Assembly (NCBI GenBank): GCA_024291935.2
Contig: CM044309.1
Location: 101,732,628 to 101,796,627, forward strand
Origin: Okapia johnstoni
Lineage: Eukaryota > Chordata > Mammalia > Artiodactyla > Giraffidae
Reading direction: 5' to 3'
Length of the DNA stretch: 64,000 nucleotides
Position 1 is the first letter of the stretch. Each line of letters starts with the position of its first letter. Shown one piece after another: positions 1 through 12,500 of the stretch. The notes beneath the pieces are model-generated. The model saw only the letters and a list, made by a program, of their open reading frames with translations, did not search any database and was not told the DNA's origin. The position numbers and the translations under genes were made by a program.

Positions 1-512
1 GATTCATTCTAGGGAAGAATAAACTGAACCTAAAATGAGAAATAGAAAACAAAGGGAGAATGAGGTACCTGGAAAATCCATCAAATTGATAATCAGCATT
101 TTTTCAGGATTGCGTCTTTCAAATATTGACTAATTAGGTAAATGGGAAAAAAAAACCTACACAAATAAGGTCATTGATATTAACGATCTGTGTAGAAATA
201 TTTTGTTGTGCCATAATTAGAGTTATTTTAAGAACATACTTTTGTCCTTTGCCGTTTATAAGCATTATTCCATTTAAAATAAATGACTCCTTGTATCACT
301 GGGGTTACTTGGGATCCAACATCACTTTTCAATTTTAGTTTTACTATGTAAGTGTTAATGTGAAAGTTCATGATGATTCTTTTGAAACACCATAGAAATT
401 CTATCCTGTGAGGATGTATTGGCGATTTGGTTCTGTAGATCTCAACATATGCATAGAATCTCAAGATAGTCCAGCATCCACCAATTTTAAAATACCACCA
501 ATAGTATATAAG

Positions 513-716
513 GTCTTCCCTGGTGGCTCAGAGGGTTAAGAATCTGCCTACAATGCAGGAGACCTGGGTTCAATCCCTGGATCAGGAAGATCCCCTGGAG
601 AAGGGAATGGCAATCCCCTCCAGTATTCTTGCCTGGAGAAGCCCATGGAGAGAGGAGCCTGGCGGGCTACAGTCCATGGGGTCTCAAAGAGTCAGATACG
701 ACTGAGCGACTAACAT
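513..716 (+). mobile_element. Bov-tA SINE, near full length
   Basis: It begins cttccctggtggctcag and contains the tRNA-derived segment with a GGTTCAATCCC-type box B. It continues through the usual body (ccagtattcttgcctggag) and ends gactgagcgactaaca. The ORF across it is only the translated SINE. Confidence 0.95.
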
Positions 717-2846
717 AGCTATAACTTCCCTATGAAGTGCATGAACACTGATTGGGTAGGAGGCTACACAAACTAGTCTGAGTTGCAGCTGCTGGGTGTT
801 TAGCTGGGTGCATTGACTAGCTGTCTGACTGGCTTTTCTAGTAATACTTCAGCCTGACAACCTGTGTGAGTCTTAACCTCTGTACCTTAAAATAAAAAGA
901 AAATAATAATTTTGCCTTAGATCTTAATTCCTATCATGTTTAGACAGAGGAACCTCAAAATCAAGAATACCGATGACCACTGAATTATAATACCAAATGG
1001 ATAATTCTAGTAGTTTTTCCTCCCTAATCTTTGTAACAGCTTTTTCTATATTAGCACACCGTATTTATCACTTTACTGCACAATGAACCCACAGGGGGTG
1101 CTAATTGGTCATTAATTAAATTTTAGCCTTTCAACACTTTTGTATTCTCCAGTGGCTTTATCTGCAGTGAAGTATACAATGCGGCCTCTTTAAACTGCCA
1201 AAAATTCATGTCAGCTTTGCTGCTGCCGTGGGTATGATACAGGTGGAATTCAGCTCGAGTGAACATCACTTCAGGACTGTTATAATTCCTTGTGACCCAA
1301 AGTTTGCCAACCTTGAATCAAAGCCTACATGCTGGAAAAATATTCAGAAGAGTTTTACATGACAAAACATTCTCATACACCAGTTTTCTCTTTGAAATAG
1401 AATTTGATCGCTTTGTCTAAACATTCTAGTGTGTTAGGGCAGTTCTTCACAAAAGTCATTATTAACATGTTGGAATGATTTTTCTGAGGTCCATCATTCA
1501 CCAATAAAACCATTTTCAAATTTAGCTTTCTTAGTGGAAGAATCCCTTTTACTTTACCTCAGTGAAGAGATTAACTTACAGGTACAATGATTAACATGGT
1601 AACTGAGAAATTTGTTGAGTATATTTCAAAAGATGTGGCTACATCTTCAAAGCTTTATGGGTATATTTCACCCTAGAGGAAAGGATTTTGAAGCAAAATA
1701 GAATTTGCCCTCAAGAAATTTCTCAACAAGTAAAATAGTGAGATATTGGGCTGGTGTCAGAACTGTGGAATGTGGTTTCAGAATTTTGAATGCAAGCTAT
1801 CCCATCATGGGAATTTTACTCCACTAATGAATTAATCACAGCTTGCCTGTGTGGAGCTATTAAAGAATGAGCTAAAGCACATTGATTTTCTAGGTAATTA
1901 TTATTAGCATTCAGAAGATTTTGTTTTGGTATTTTTGTTTATTTTTTTTATTTTTAAACAAAGACGTCCCTTAAGTCCTTTAAAATTCTTAGAATCTCAA
2001 TATGAAAAAAAGTAACAACTAAATTAGTTAATTTTTATTCCTTTATAATATTTTCACATTTTTCAGTTATAACGTAAAGGTAGCTATGGCTTTTAGAGTA
2101 GTAGCAGTGATATTACTACATTTTTATATCGCAGTAGTTTAGAAAGCTCTTTCATACAATGTCATGTTTGATTCTTAGGATATTAACTATGAGGAAGGCT
2201 AGAATTTTATAATTTATTTTGTTATAGACAAGCAAGTAAAAACTTTAAAAAAATAGTGATTTCTAGAGTTCATATGCTGGTTAGCAGATCTAAACACATA
2301 GTAAGTGCTTCATAAATGTTGGCTAAATTAATGAGTAAATGAAATAAGCAATGAAGAAGTGCTTCAAATTCTTTGTGGTATAAGATCATAAATATAAGGC
2401 TTCTAAGTAATGAAAACATGCCTGCTAACTCAAAATAGTTGAGATAAAAAGAAAACAGATTTGGGAAATTCACTGTGATGATGGCTGTCATTATTAAAGG
2501 AGAGATAAATACGTTAAATGATGTAGAACGCTCACAGTCACAGCACTGTAAGCAGATGTGCAGCACGCGATTGCCAATTATTGAGCGCCAAGAGCTTGGT
2601 GCTTATCATTAGTTATCTATATCTTTAAGTGAGCCAAAAGATGGGAACAGCAAAGCCGTGCTCACTCCCTGCCCCCCATCACTGGAAACCGCTTTTCCTT
2701 CTGTCTGGCTTCAGAAACATGTCTTGGTTTCCGTGAGAGAGATGATGAGTGTTCTTTAACTGGTTTCACGTCAGCTTTTTCCTCTGATTTGAGAGGTGGA
2801 GTTAAGTGTGAACTGCTTAAGAATGCACTGTTTTCTGTTTAATTTG

Positions 2847-2894
2847 GCGGTAGAAGATGGAATTCATTGAGCGGTAGAAGATGGAATTCATTGA
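2847..2894. repeat. Perfect 24-bp tandem duplication
   Basis: The unit starts gcggtagaagatggaattca and occurs twice back to back (2847-2870 and 2871-2894) with no mismatch, which suggests a recent slippage or duplication event. Confidence 0.97.
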
Positions 2895-3034
2895 GCTCCG
2901 TCTGTTCAAGTGAACTTTAAGCAACAGCAAGCAAAACATTTGTACTTCTCTGCACACGTAATAGAAATGTGTCTGGTGAACGAGCCAGCTTGGCTCTAAA
3001 AACCAGGATTACCTAAGGAGGGGCTGAGGCGGGG

Positions 3035-3053
3035 TGATAACAACTCCTTATCT
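3035..3053. promoter_or_regulatory. Inverted pair of GATA-type motifs (candidate only)
   Basis: TGATAA at 3035-3040 and TTATCT at 3048-3053 face each other with a 7-bp gap in a non-repeat stretch of moderate GC. GATA factors are relevant to blood lineages where ZNF521 acts, but such motifs also arise by chance. Confidence 0.25.
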
Positions 3054-4015
3054 CTTCTATTGGCTCATCTGAAGCAGTGAACCTCTTTTTTTTTTTTTTT
3101 TAAGGGAGTATTGAAAGGAAAAATAAATAGCCTCTGAGCTCTGATATCTGGAATTCATCTTGACTGTGTTAAAAAAAATGTGTTCCTTCATTGCCTGCTC
3201 CCGCAGCTTGCTATCATTAATAACTGACCACCCTTTTCCCTCATAGCCTGTTAATGCATGTAATTGGTCCTTCCAGAACAATGTGTGATATTACAGAATT
3301 ATAAAGCATCTGTGAACTATACATAATTGTAAGGTTCACTTTTCTCTTTTGAACACCCAGTAAAGAGTATTCCTTTTTCAAGTGGATAAATAAGTTGCAT
3401 GACAAAGGAGTGAATTTAATGTAGGACTGTGGGGTTTTTTTCAAAAGTATGATAGTTATATTATTAAAGTGGCAGCTTTTCTAAAGCTGTTGACATTTCT
3501 GTTGAGAATGAAAGGAAACAATTATGTAATAATGCATAATGGTTTATTTACAGTGACCATATCCTTCATCAATTTAGATCATTGCTTTAAAAATGTGTTG
3601 TGCAATTTGGTTAGGTGATTTTAAATATGATGATGCAGAGCTGTTACTGTGATGACTCTGGGTTAACAGGACAAATATCCTCGTTACCTGGGTCTATTAA
3701 ACACACATTTCAAAATTGTTCTCTCTTGATAGCACCTAACTTCTCTCAGCTTTTGTGTAACCAGTATATTTTCCTCAAGGTTCTCAGTTTAATTGTCTTA
3801 AGGTGTCTCAAGGAGTGGAAAAAGGACTATGAACTCTGTTATAAAAGTTTGTTCCCTCTAGCATGCTGGAGAAAGAAAGAACCATTTTCCAGTCAGTGGA
3901 AGAATTAACCTGGAAATTTGTTTCAATCTCATGTTTTTACCTATTGTCCTACACTTAAAAAAAAATCATCCACTGAATGAACTTATTTTGATGTTAAATA
4001 ATGCAATGATTGGGA

Positions 4016-4224
4016 CTTTGCTGTTGGCTTTGACAGTAGAGAATCTGCCTGCAATGCAGGAGACCTGGGTTCAAACCCTGGGTGGGAAAGGCCTCCTGGA
4101 GAAGACGGGAATGGCTATCCACTCTAGTATTCTTGCCCGGAGAATTCCAAGGACAGACGAGCCTGGTGGGCTCCAGTCTTCGGGGTTCGCAAAGAGTCTG
4201 ACGCGAGTGAGTAACGAACACCAG
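4016..4224 (+). mobile_element. Bov-tA SINE, diverged
   Basis: It contains gagaatctgcctgcaatgca, then ggttcaaaccctggg and tattcttgcccggagaattc, ending near gagtgagtaacgaaca. The start (actttgctgttggctttgac) is diverged from the usual cttccctggtggctcag. Confidence 0.9.
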
Positions 4225-4679
4225 GTACTAACAGTGCAATGATTGTACTGCTAGTGTTTTAAGGATAAAAGAGGTGATTACAAAAGTCCATACTTGGCTT
4301 CAGAATTACCTAGCAAAATGCTCATTTCAAGGTTATCTGTCTGTAAAGATGCAAGATTATATCATATATATGATAATTTAATACTTGGAACACAATCAGC
4401 TTGGATTTATGGTTCACTAACTTTTAGATATCACCAACTATTTATATTTTATTTTCTTGATGACTGGGTATACAACTGTGAATGCTTAAGACACTCTTTG
4501 GGCCAATCCTTAAAGCTGATATTCCAGTGGTTCCATTAAAGAAAAGAAAATGCTAAAATATGTTTATACTGCACATATAAGAAGCTTACATGTGAAAATG
4601 TTAATACATGCAACACATACAAGTCTTTTTGTTTACATATGCACCTTTTCTTCCAGCAGTGATAGGTGCCCTAGAAATG

Positions 4680-4840
4680 TTCACTAATCTTTGTAACACC
4701 CCAGAGGGTAAGTAGCAAGAATTATTATCTTCATATTGGAGGTGAAATACCTTGGTAGGGGCAGATTAAATGACTTGGCTAGGTCACTCTCTAAGTCCAT
4801 TATGTAGCTAGAAATAAAACTCCAGACTCTTGACTTTTAG
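4680..4840 (-). mobile_element. MIR-like ancient SINE relic
   Basis: The stretch reads like the reverse complement of MIR: attattatcttcatattgga, then a diverged equivalent of the conserved block (aatgacttggctaggtcactct) and ctccagactcttgac. It is strongly diverged; the family assignment rests on the order of these blocks. Confidence 0.5.
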
Positions 4841-5271
4841 TTTTCATTCTGAGTCATTGACCTCCAAAAACAGAGGTACCAGAGCTGTCAGTGTTTGGTC
4901 TTCTTTTCCACACTTGAAAAGTAACCAGTGATCTAAATCTTGTTCCTGTTAAGGAAATCTTGCACACACATGATATTTAGTCCCCGAAGGGTGATTTAGC
5001 GAGAACCCTGCAGTTACAGAGAATGAACTCAGGTAGCAAAGGACATCAGTAAGCCAGCTTCTCGTGGGCCCAACCCTACAAAGAACTAAAAGTATTGGAA
5101 GTTTCCATAACTTCAGAGACTCGGATCACTTCTTTAACACGTTGAGTCAATCCACTTTGTTATTTGACTTTCTCCTTAATAATTGATTTCAGTATTGCCC
5201 ATACTGTTGGAGTCAACGTTCTAAAAGACTTGGTCCCTGCCCTCCAGAAGCATGTACCTTACCCTTTCCTA

Positions 5272-5318
5272 CATTGCAGGCAGATTCTTTACCTTTTGAG
5301 CCACCAGGGAAGCCCAAC
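5272..5318 (-). mobile_element. Bov-tA SINE fragment
   Basis: Only the head of the element remains, in reverse: cattgcaggcagattcttta followed by gagccaccagggaagccc. It is followed 20-30 bp later by an A run at about 5347-5360. Confidence 0.8.
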
Positions 5319-5399
5319 TAAAACCTGCTTGATAGTGCAAAAAATTAAAAAAAAAAAAAAGAAAGCTTTAGCATCACCCCAGACCTTCCCGAGCATCTT

Positions 5400-8300
5400 C
5401 TCTTCCTCTTTCTTTGATCCATTTTTATTGACTACTTGAGTTGGACTTGAAAGTGAAAGAAAAGCCGGACCCTCAGCAGCATTTTTCTTCCACAGTGTCA
5501 GGCTGTAGATGGACATTATCAGCCCCCCATTTGGCTACCAGGCAGCCCCTCCTGGGGTGTATTTGTCTGTCTGTCCCCCAGCAGCCAGGATAAAATCACA
5601 GCCAATCTTTGCTCTCTTCTCCCAGGCTGGTCTGTGAGGGGCGATGGCGCATGTCAGAGAGGTAGTACTTTATGCTCTGGTGTCTTTTTCCCTGTGCAAT
5701 CCCTCCTTCTAGCATGACTTCACTTTTTCTGTTAGGGAGCACTTTCCCCCATAAATATGACTGAACAGGTGTGGCTCTGCCGCTAACTGAGTTTCCAGCT
5801 GTCCTCCTCCGATGCAGACCCAGCAAAATCTGTTGTTCGTCCTTTCAGGCAGACTAGAGAACCATCAAGCCCGAGATGGAGGTCTTCCTTGCAGGATATG
5901 GCAGTTTTGTTGCCAGAAGATGGTCGGGAAAGCCTGGCTGGCTAACAAAGACAGGCCTTCAGCGGCTGGGTGTAGTTCCAGTTCTGTATCCCCTTTGGCA
6001 GGAGCACAGAGGCTGCTGCAGTGTGGCCAGCCAGCAAAATTAGGAAATAAGGACCTCTTTTATTTACTCAGGCTGCTGAATCATGGGCATTCCTGTCTGC
6101 TTGGAGAAAAGTCAGGCGGCTCTCCTTTCCACTGCAAATCTCAGGAGTGTTCGAGACTTTCATCTCCGAGTGTTCACACACTTGTTTTAATGTGCTTTAT
6201 GGAAATGCTGAAATTCAGCAAGTACAGTTGCTGTAGAAAAACATCTGCACTAACTGTGCACACATATTTGCATCTTTAAATAGACTTTTAGGCCATGGAG
6301 TTGCTTTCCAGCAAAGTTGTATCTGTGTATTTTTATTTTTTTCCCCTTTCCTTCTTCCCGTTGTAAGAGGTATAGCTCTCCGAGAGTCAGCTAGTGTGAA
6401 GTGATTGATTCCAAAAATTAACATTTAACGTGGACATGTTAAGTACTTCACATTGAAATGCAGAAAACTTGCCATAACACAAAAAGACATTCCTGTTAGT
6501 AGCACTTAGTGAGTGCTGAAGGAAAAAAAAGTTCAAGTTGAAAGAATCCTCCATAGTTTCTTCCAGATGAAAAAAACAACTTGAAATCGTTTAGGTCCGT
6601 AGTAGCCATGTAAGCATCGTTTGAGCTGTGCATGCCAAAAAACTTAAGGTGATGGGAACAGGTAGCTTGCAGAGACTAAGGCAGACCTCAGAGAATATTG
6701 GCAACACCACCACTAACACAAAAGTCTGGGGCAACACTGATAGCCTTAGAGCATGAACTAATACCCCTGGGAGGTCCTCAGTGAGTTCCTTGTGCACCCC
6801 AAGAACAGGCTCAGTTATAGTCCTAGCAAACGAGCATTTTAGAATTTTGACTTTAAAACAGGAATCAACTTTTTGTGGAACCTTTGCTTATTCTTCTAAA
6901 AGTAGCATTCCCTACTCAAACTTTCTACTTCTGCTCAATGTCCTCCATTCTGTACCTGTGAATCCAGTAGGGCAGTTTCCGTGTATCTCAGTTACAGAGA
7001 TACATCATCTGTAATGATCACATCTTTTTGCCAAGACCAAGTAATAGGGACAGGAGAGAGAGTGAAGAGAAGGTTTCTAGCTCCCTTGAATCTTGGTTTG
7101 AGTAAAAACTTGACTCACCTCACTTGACTGTATTTGAAATTTACAAGCTGAGGAGAACGGTTAGGTAATAGGTATAATCAGGCATGGCCACAGACAAGAA
7201 CCTGATTTAAGCATGGTGTCAAGGATGGCACCGAATGTGTAACAGTTTATTGCTTTATAATTCTCGGTGTGTTGTTATACTAATATATCATGCCTAGGCA
7301 CAATCTGCAATTTAATAATAGATTCACTTGCTAAATTATCAAGCTTAAATTCTATTCTTTCAGTCTAGATGCATGACTAATTTCTGATTCACTGTTTTCC
7401 CCAGCTCTACACAGATGATGTGTTTGAAAATATTTTTAAGTGAAACAACAGGATATAAGCCAAAATGATAGATGTGTGAAAAGTGATAGATTTTCTTTCT
7501 AGAATGCTGAGCCAAATTTAATAAAATATTATAATTTTTATAATATACATATTAATATAAATATTATAATTTTATAATATAAAATTTTTTGTAAAATATT
7601 AGAACATTTTAAATAGGAAAAAATATTTCAAGACTGGTTTGTTTTAGGGCTACTAGCTATAGATGGCTTATTTTCTTTAAGGGAAAAGCTAAATCATCAT
7701 TGAGGTTGTTTTTGTTTTTAATTTTTCAAAATTGTTTCTCTGTATGTTGGCTGATGAGTTTACTTGCATATATTCTTTATAGGTATTTACCTTTAAGTTG
7801 AAATCACACCAACAATTCTCAAACTCTTTCTCATGCTGGAAACATGTTGGCTTATAGACGGATATAAATGAGGATGCAAAATCATGTGGCTTTCAACTTG
7901 TATTGCGAAGCTTTGTTGCAGTGGGCAGGAATCCAGGAATGGTGTTTGGTTGTTTTCTCAGAGTTAGATGGTTGCCATCTGGCATTGATAGTGAGATGGT
8001 GTTGTCATCAGTTTCTAGATGCAGGAAAGGAATGATCCTCATCTGTTTCCTGTGGATAAGCAAGAGGTTGATAATCTAGTAAAATCTTGTTACCTTAAAG
8101 AAAGCAGACGTGGAATTTGTTTACATAATGCTTGCCAGTTTCTCCTTTTATGTTAATAATATAGCTTGCTAGTGAACTTCAGCTTTGAAGGATTTTGAAA
8201 TGAATTTGATCGCATTCAAATTGCATCTTATTAGAATACCTCAATACTATTCTTAACCAGAACTATTCTAATAGAATTGCTATCTCCACCAACCCTACTC

Positions 8301-9420
8301 CATGGTCCTTACTTGTTGGCATTTATGAAAAATCTTGCTCCTTTGGAGAATGAAAAGCTTTTGCGATGTCTTCTAATTGTGAATGATAGACTAGAATTGT
8401 TTTGAAAAGTCAGAAAGAGGTTTCACAGTCTATTTAAGAGGTCTCATTTTCCACTTGGATGTTAAGAAAGTGACAGAAGTAAAAGTGTACACTTGCTGCC
8501 ACCAAGGTTAAAAAAACCACCTAATAGAAGGTAGAGTTACTTTATGGATAGCTCGCTAAGGTTATATCTGGCTTTCAGGCTTGTTTGTCTTCTCTTTGTT
8601 ACTCATAAATCTTTCAGCATTTACCATAATCATTTATCACTTTTCCTGTTTCCAGTTTTTCACAAGTTGCTTTGTCTCCGCTCACCTCAAAGTGCAGGTC
8701 CTGTTTGGCTAAGGAAGTTCATGCTGCTGAAGCTTTAGCAAAAGGAAGAAATGGCGGGCCACCTCTTGAACTTTCCAAACAAAATACACTATTACATTCT
8801 GACCCTGTGAAACTCTCATTTTTTTTCTTGATCCTGGCTGATCCTAGCTACATGTAATATCTAGTCGTACCCTTCTAACATCTAATAATCCATTTTCTGG
8901 TCTATGCTATTCGAATCTTACAGTTATTGAAGAAATCCTGGTTGTCTTTTATTACACAAGACATAATTATTATTGTGTTTTCTGTCTTATTTCATGTGCT
9001 TACTTTTTAATATTTTTTTGCTGAATGCAATAAGGTCTGTATCAATAAGAACCCCATAAAAGATTTTGGCCTGCAGAATTGCCTTTTCCTATAAAAACAA
9101 GCAAAATGCAGAGGGAATTTTTTATTAAATATTAGACATCTGGGTTGACTGCATTAATTTTAAATCATTCTTGTAATATTTCCTCTTTTCATTTGGTCCT
9201 TCAGATGCTCACATAATATGCAAATCATTTTAGAATGAATACAAAAGAAACATTAAACATATTAAAATCTGCATTTTAATAAAATTGTCAATGCATAATA
9301 TATACCTTGCTCCTAAGGAAGAATGATAAAAAGTAATAAAGGGGTAATTTAGACATCGAACTATTTAATATCATTTTATATTTTACAAGCCAGCGAAAAG
9401 TCAACATAGAAGAAAAGCTT
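5400..9420. other. Repeat-poor intronic stretch before the large exon
   Basis: About 4 kb with no young transposon. From 5460 to 6250 the base composition is nearer 50% GC and carries a 155-codon ORF (5812-6279, +) with no recognisable domain; the remainder is AT-rich. Two AT hairpins lie at 7526-7580. An octamer motif ATGCAAAT is at 9218-9225. No gene was recognised; some of it may be conserved regulatory sequence. Confidence 0.5.
7526..7580. repeat. Two near-identical AT hairpins in direct repeat
   Basis: The arms atattata/tataatat pair perfectly around a 5-nt loop at 7526-7546 and around a 4-nt loop at 7561-7580. The intervening 14 bases are also pure AT except one C. Confidence 0.85.
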
Positions 9421-9582
9421 TGGGCTCAGATTTGAAAATGTTCCATCCAAATAGTCTCTCCTTTTTCTTCCCCTCACAAGGTTCGAGCTGGCCCCACCCT
9501 GTGTACTTGTTGAAACAGTACAGTAAACGCGTTCTTGAACTCTCAACCAGGAAAGTGAAAAGTTCCCATCTTGTCGTTGCAG

Positions 9583-12500
9583 ATGGAGTGGATATAGAGG
9601 ATGACCCCACATGCTCCTGGCCAGCTTCCTCACCTTCGAGCAAGGACCAGACTTCCCCCAGCCACGGAGAAGGTTGCGATTTCGGAGAGGAAGAAGGTGG
9701 CCCCGGACTCCCGTATCCGTGCCAGTTCTGTGACAAGTCATTCAGCCGTCTCAGCTACCTAAAGCACCATGAGCAGAGTCACAGTGACAAGCTGCCTTTC
9801 AAGTGCACCTACTGCAGCCGGCTGTTCAAACACAAGCGGAGCCGAGACCGCCACATCAAACTCCACACCGGGGATAAGAAGTACCACTGCAGTGAGTGCG
9901 ATGCCGCCTTCTCCAGAAGTGATCACCTGAAGATCCACTTGAAGACTCACACGTCCAACAAGCCATATAAATGTGCCATTTGTCGCCGTGGGTTCCTGTC
10001 GTCTAGTTCCTTACACGGGCACATGCAGGTCCACGAGAGGAACAAGGACGGCTCCCAGTCAGGTTCCAGGATGGAGGACTGGAAGATGAAGGACACTCAG
10101 AAGTGCAGTCAGTGTGAGGAAGGCTTTGACTTCCCGGAAGACCTCCAAAAGCACATCGCCGAGTGCCACCCCGAGTGCTCCCCGAACGAGGACCGGGCGG
10201 CCCTCCAGTGCGTCTACTGCCACGAGCTGTTCGTGGAGGAGACCTCCCTGATGAACCACATGGAGCAGATGCATGGCGGGGAGAAGAAGAACTCCTGCAG
10301 CATCTGTTCCGAGAGCTTCCACAGCGTCGAGGAGCTGTACAGCCACATGGACAGTCACCAGCAACCGGAGTCATGCAACCACAGCAACAGCCCTTCCCTG
10401 GTCACGGTGGGCTACACCTCCGTGTCCAGCACGACCCCGGACTCCAACCTCTCAGTGGACAGCTCAACCATGGTGGAAGCCGCCCCACCCATCCCAAAGA
10501 GTCGGGGGAGGAAGCGGGCTGCTCAGCAGACCCCAGACATGACCGTCCCCTCGAGTAAACAGGCAAAGGTCACCTACAGCTGTATTTACTGCAACAAGCA
10601 GTTGTTTTCCAGTCTGGCGGTTCTGCAGATTCACCTGAAAACTATGCATTTAGATAAGCCAGAGCAGGCCCACATCTGTCAGTACTGCTTGGAGGTACTG
10701 CCCTCCCTCTATAACCTCAATGAACATCTTAAGCAGGTGCATGAAGCTCAGGACCCAGGTCTGATCGTTTCTGCCTTGCCCGCCATAGTCTACCAGTGCA
10801 ACTTCTGCTCTGAAGTTGTCAACGACCTCAACACCCTTCAGGAACACATCCGATGTTCTCACGGATTTGCGAACCCCGCGGCAAAGGACAGCAATGCTTT
10901 CTTCTGTCCCCATTGCTACATGGGGTTCCTCACTGACTCTTCGCTGGAAGAGCATATAAGACAGGTCCATTGTGACCTCAGTGGCTCCCGATTTGGGTCC
11001 CCAGTGCTCGGGACTCCGAAAGAGCCAGTCGTAGAAGTCTATTCTTGTTCCTATTGTACAAATTCCCCCATATTCAACAGTGTTCTTAAACTGAACAAGC
11101 ACATCAAAGAGAATCATAAAAACATTCCCTTGGCCCTGAATTATATCCACAATGGGAAGAAATCCAGGGCCTTGAGTCCCCTGTCACCTGTGGCCATAGA
11201 GCAGACATCTCTGAAGATGATGCAGGCGGTAGGAGGGGCACCTGCAAGGCAGGCTGGAGAATATATCTGTAATCAGTGTGGTGCTAAGTACACGTCCCTG
11301 GACGGCTTTCAGACTCACCTGAAGACCCACCTGGACACCGTGCTCCCGAAACTGACCTGTCCTCAGTGCAACAAGGAGTTCCCCAACCAAGAGTCCCTGC
11401 TGAAGCACGTGACCATTCATTTCATGATCACCTCCACGTACTACATCTGCGAGAGCTGTGACAAGCAGTTCACGTCGGTGGACGACCTGCAGAAACACCT
11501 GCTGGACATGCACACCTTCGTCTTCTTCCGCTGCACCCTCTGCCAGGAGGTGTTCGACTCCAAGGTCTCCATCCAGCTCCACCTGGCCGTGAAGCACAGT
11601 AACGAGAAGAAAGTGTATCGCTGCACCTCCTGCAACTGGGACTTCCGCAACGAGACGGACCTGCAGCTGCACGTGAAGCACAACCACCTGGAGAACCAGG
11701 GCAAAGTGCACAAGTGCATCTTCTGCGGCGAGTCCTTCGGCACCGAGGTGGAGCTGCAGTGTCACATCACCACGCACAGCAAGAAGTACAACTGCCAGTT
11801 CTGCAGCAAGGCCTTCCACGCCATCATCCTGCTGGAGAAGCACCTGCGGGAGAAGCACTGCGTGTTCGACACCAAGACGCCCAACTGCGGTGCCAATGGG
11901 GCCTCGGAGCCGGGCCAGAAGGAGGAGGTGGAGCTGCAGACCCTGCTGACCAACAGCCAGGAGTCCCACAACAGCCACGACGGCAGCGAGGAGGACGTGG
12001 ACACCTCGGAGCCCATGTACGGCTGCGACATCTGCGGGGCAGCCTACACCATGGAGACACTCCTGCAGAACCATCAGCTCCGGGACCACAACATCCGGCC
12101 AGGGGAGAGCGCCATCGTCAAGAAGAAAGCGGAGCTCATCAAAGGGAACTACAAGTGCAACGTGTGCTCGCGGACCTTCTTTTCTGAGAACGGGCTCCGG
12201 GAGCACATGCAGACTCACCTGGGCCCCGTGAAACATTACATGTGCCCCATCTGTGGGGAGCGCTTCCCCTCGCTCTTAACCTTGACCGAACACAAGGTCA
12301 CGCACAGTAAGAGCCTGGATACGGGAAACTGTCGCATCTGCAAGATGCCATTGCAGAGCGAGGAGGAGTTCCTGGAGCATTGCCAGATGCATCCCGACCT
12401 GCGGAACTCCCTGACGGGGTTCCGCTGCGTGGTCTGCATGCAGACGGTGACCTCCACCTTGGAGCTCAAAATCCACGGGACGTTCCACATGCAGAAGACG

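Larger units (their letters stand above)
718..4015. other. Mostly single-copy intronic stretch
   Basis: AT-rich sequence without young repeats. An L2/MIR-like 3' relic (tagtaagtgcttcataaatg) sits near 2296-2330. A perfect 24-bp tandem duplication is at 2847-2894 and a pair of inverted GATA motifs at 3035-3053. The GC content rises slightly around 2600-3060. No gene was recognised. Confidence 0.6.
1..9582 (+). other. ZNF521: ZNF521 intron upstream of the large exon (partial)
   Basis: Non-coding, AT-rich sequence ending at the acceptor of the large exon. It holds only two full-length Bov-tA SINEs and a SINE scrap, all before 5.32 kb, plus MIR/L2-like relics. The rest reads as single-copy sequence. 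Its ORFs are short with no recognisable domains. The 5' end of the intron and the earlier coding exons lie outside the window. Confidence 0.9.

Noticed and set aside
513..716. tRNA-like heads of Bov-tA and CHR elements as tRNA genes
   Set aside because: They are SINE promoters derived from tRNA; no cloverleaf with a standard acceptor stem is kept.
5812..6279. 155-codon ORF on the + strand
   Set aside because: This length is expected by chance in a window of this size; no domain, no splice sites that fit, and no family resemblance.
9420..9582. ATG at 9420 as the start of a 1,182-residue protein
   Set aside because: The 54 residues before 9582 read through a polypyrimidine tract and AG acceptor, show no ZNF521 N-terminal sequence, and are intronic; the true start lies in an upstream exon outside the window.
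11184..12236. 350-codon antisense ORF, and other minus-strand ORFs in the large exon
   Set aside because: They are shadows of GC-rich finger codons; the repetitive Leu/Val/His content mirrors the sense finger pattern, with no independent start context or domain.
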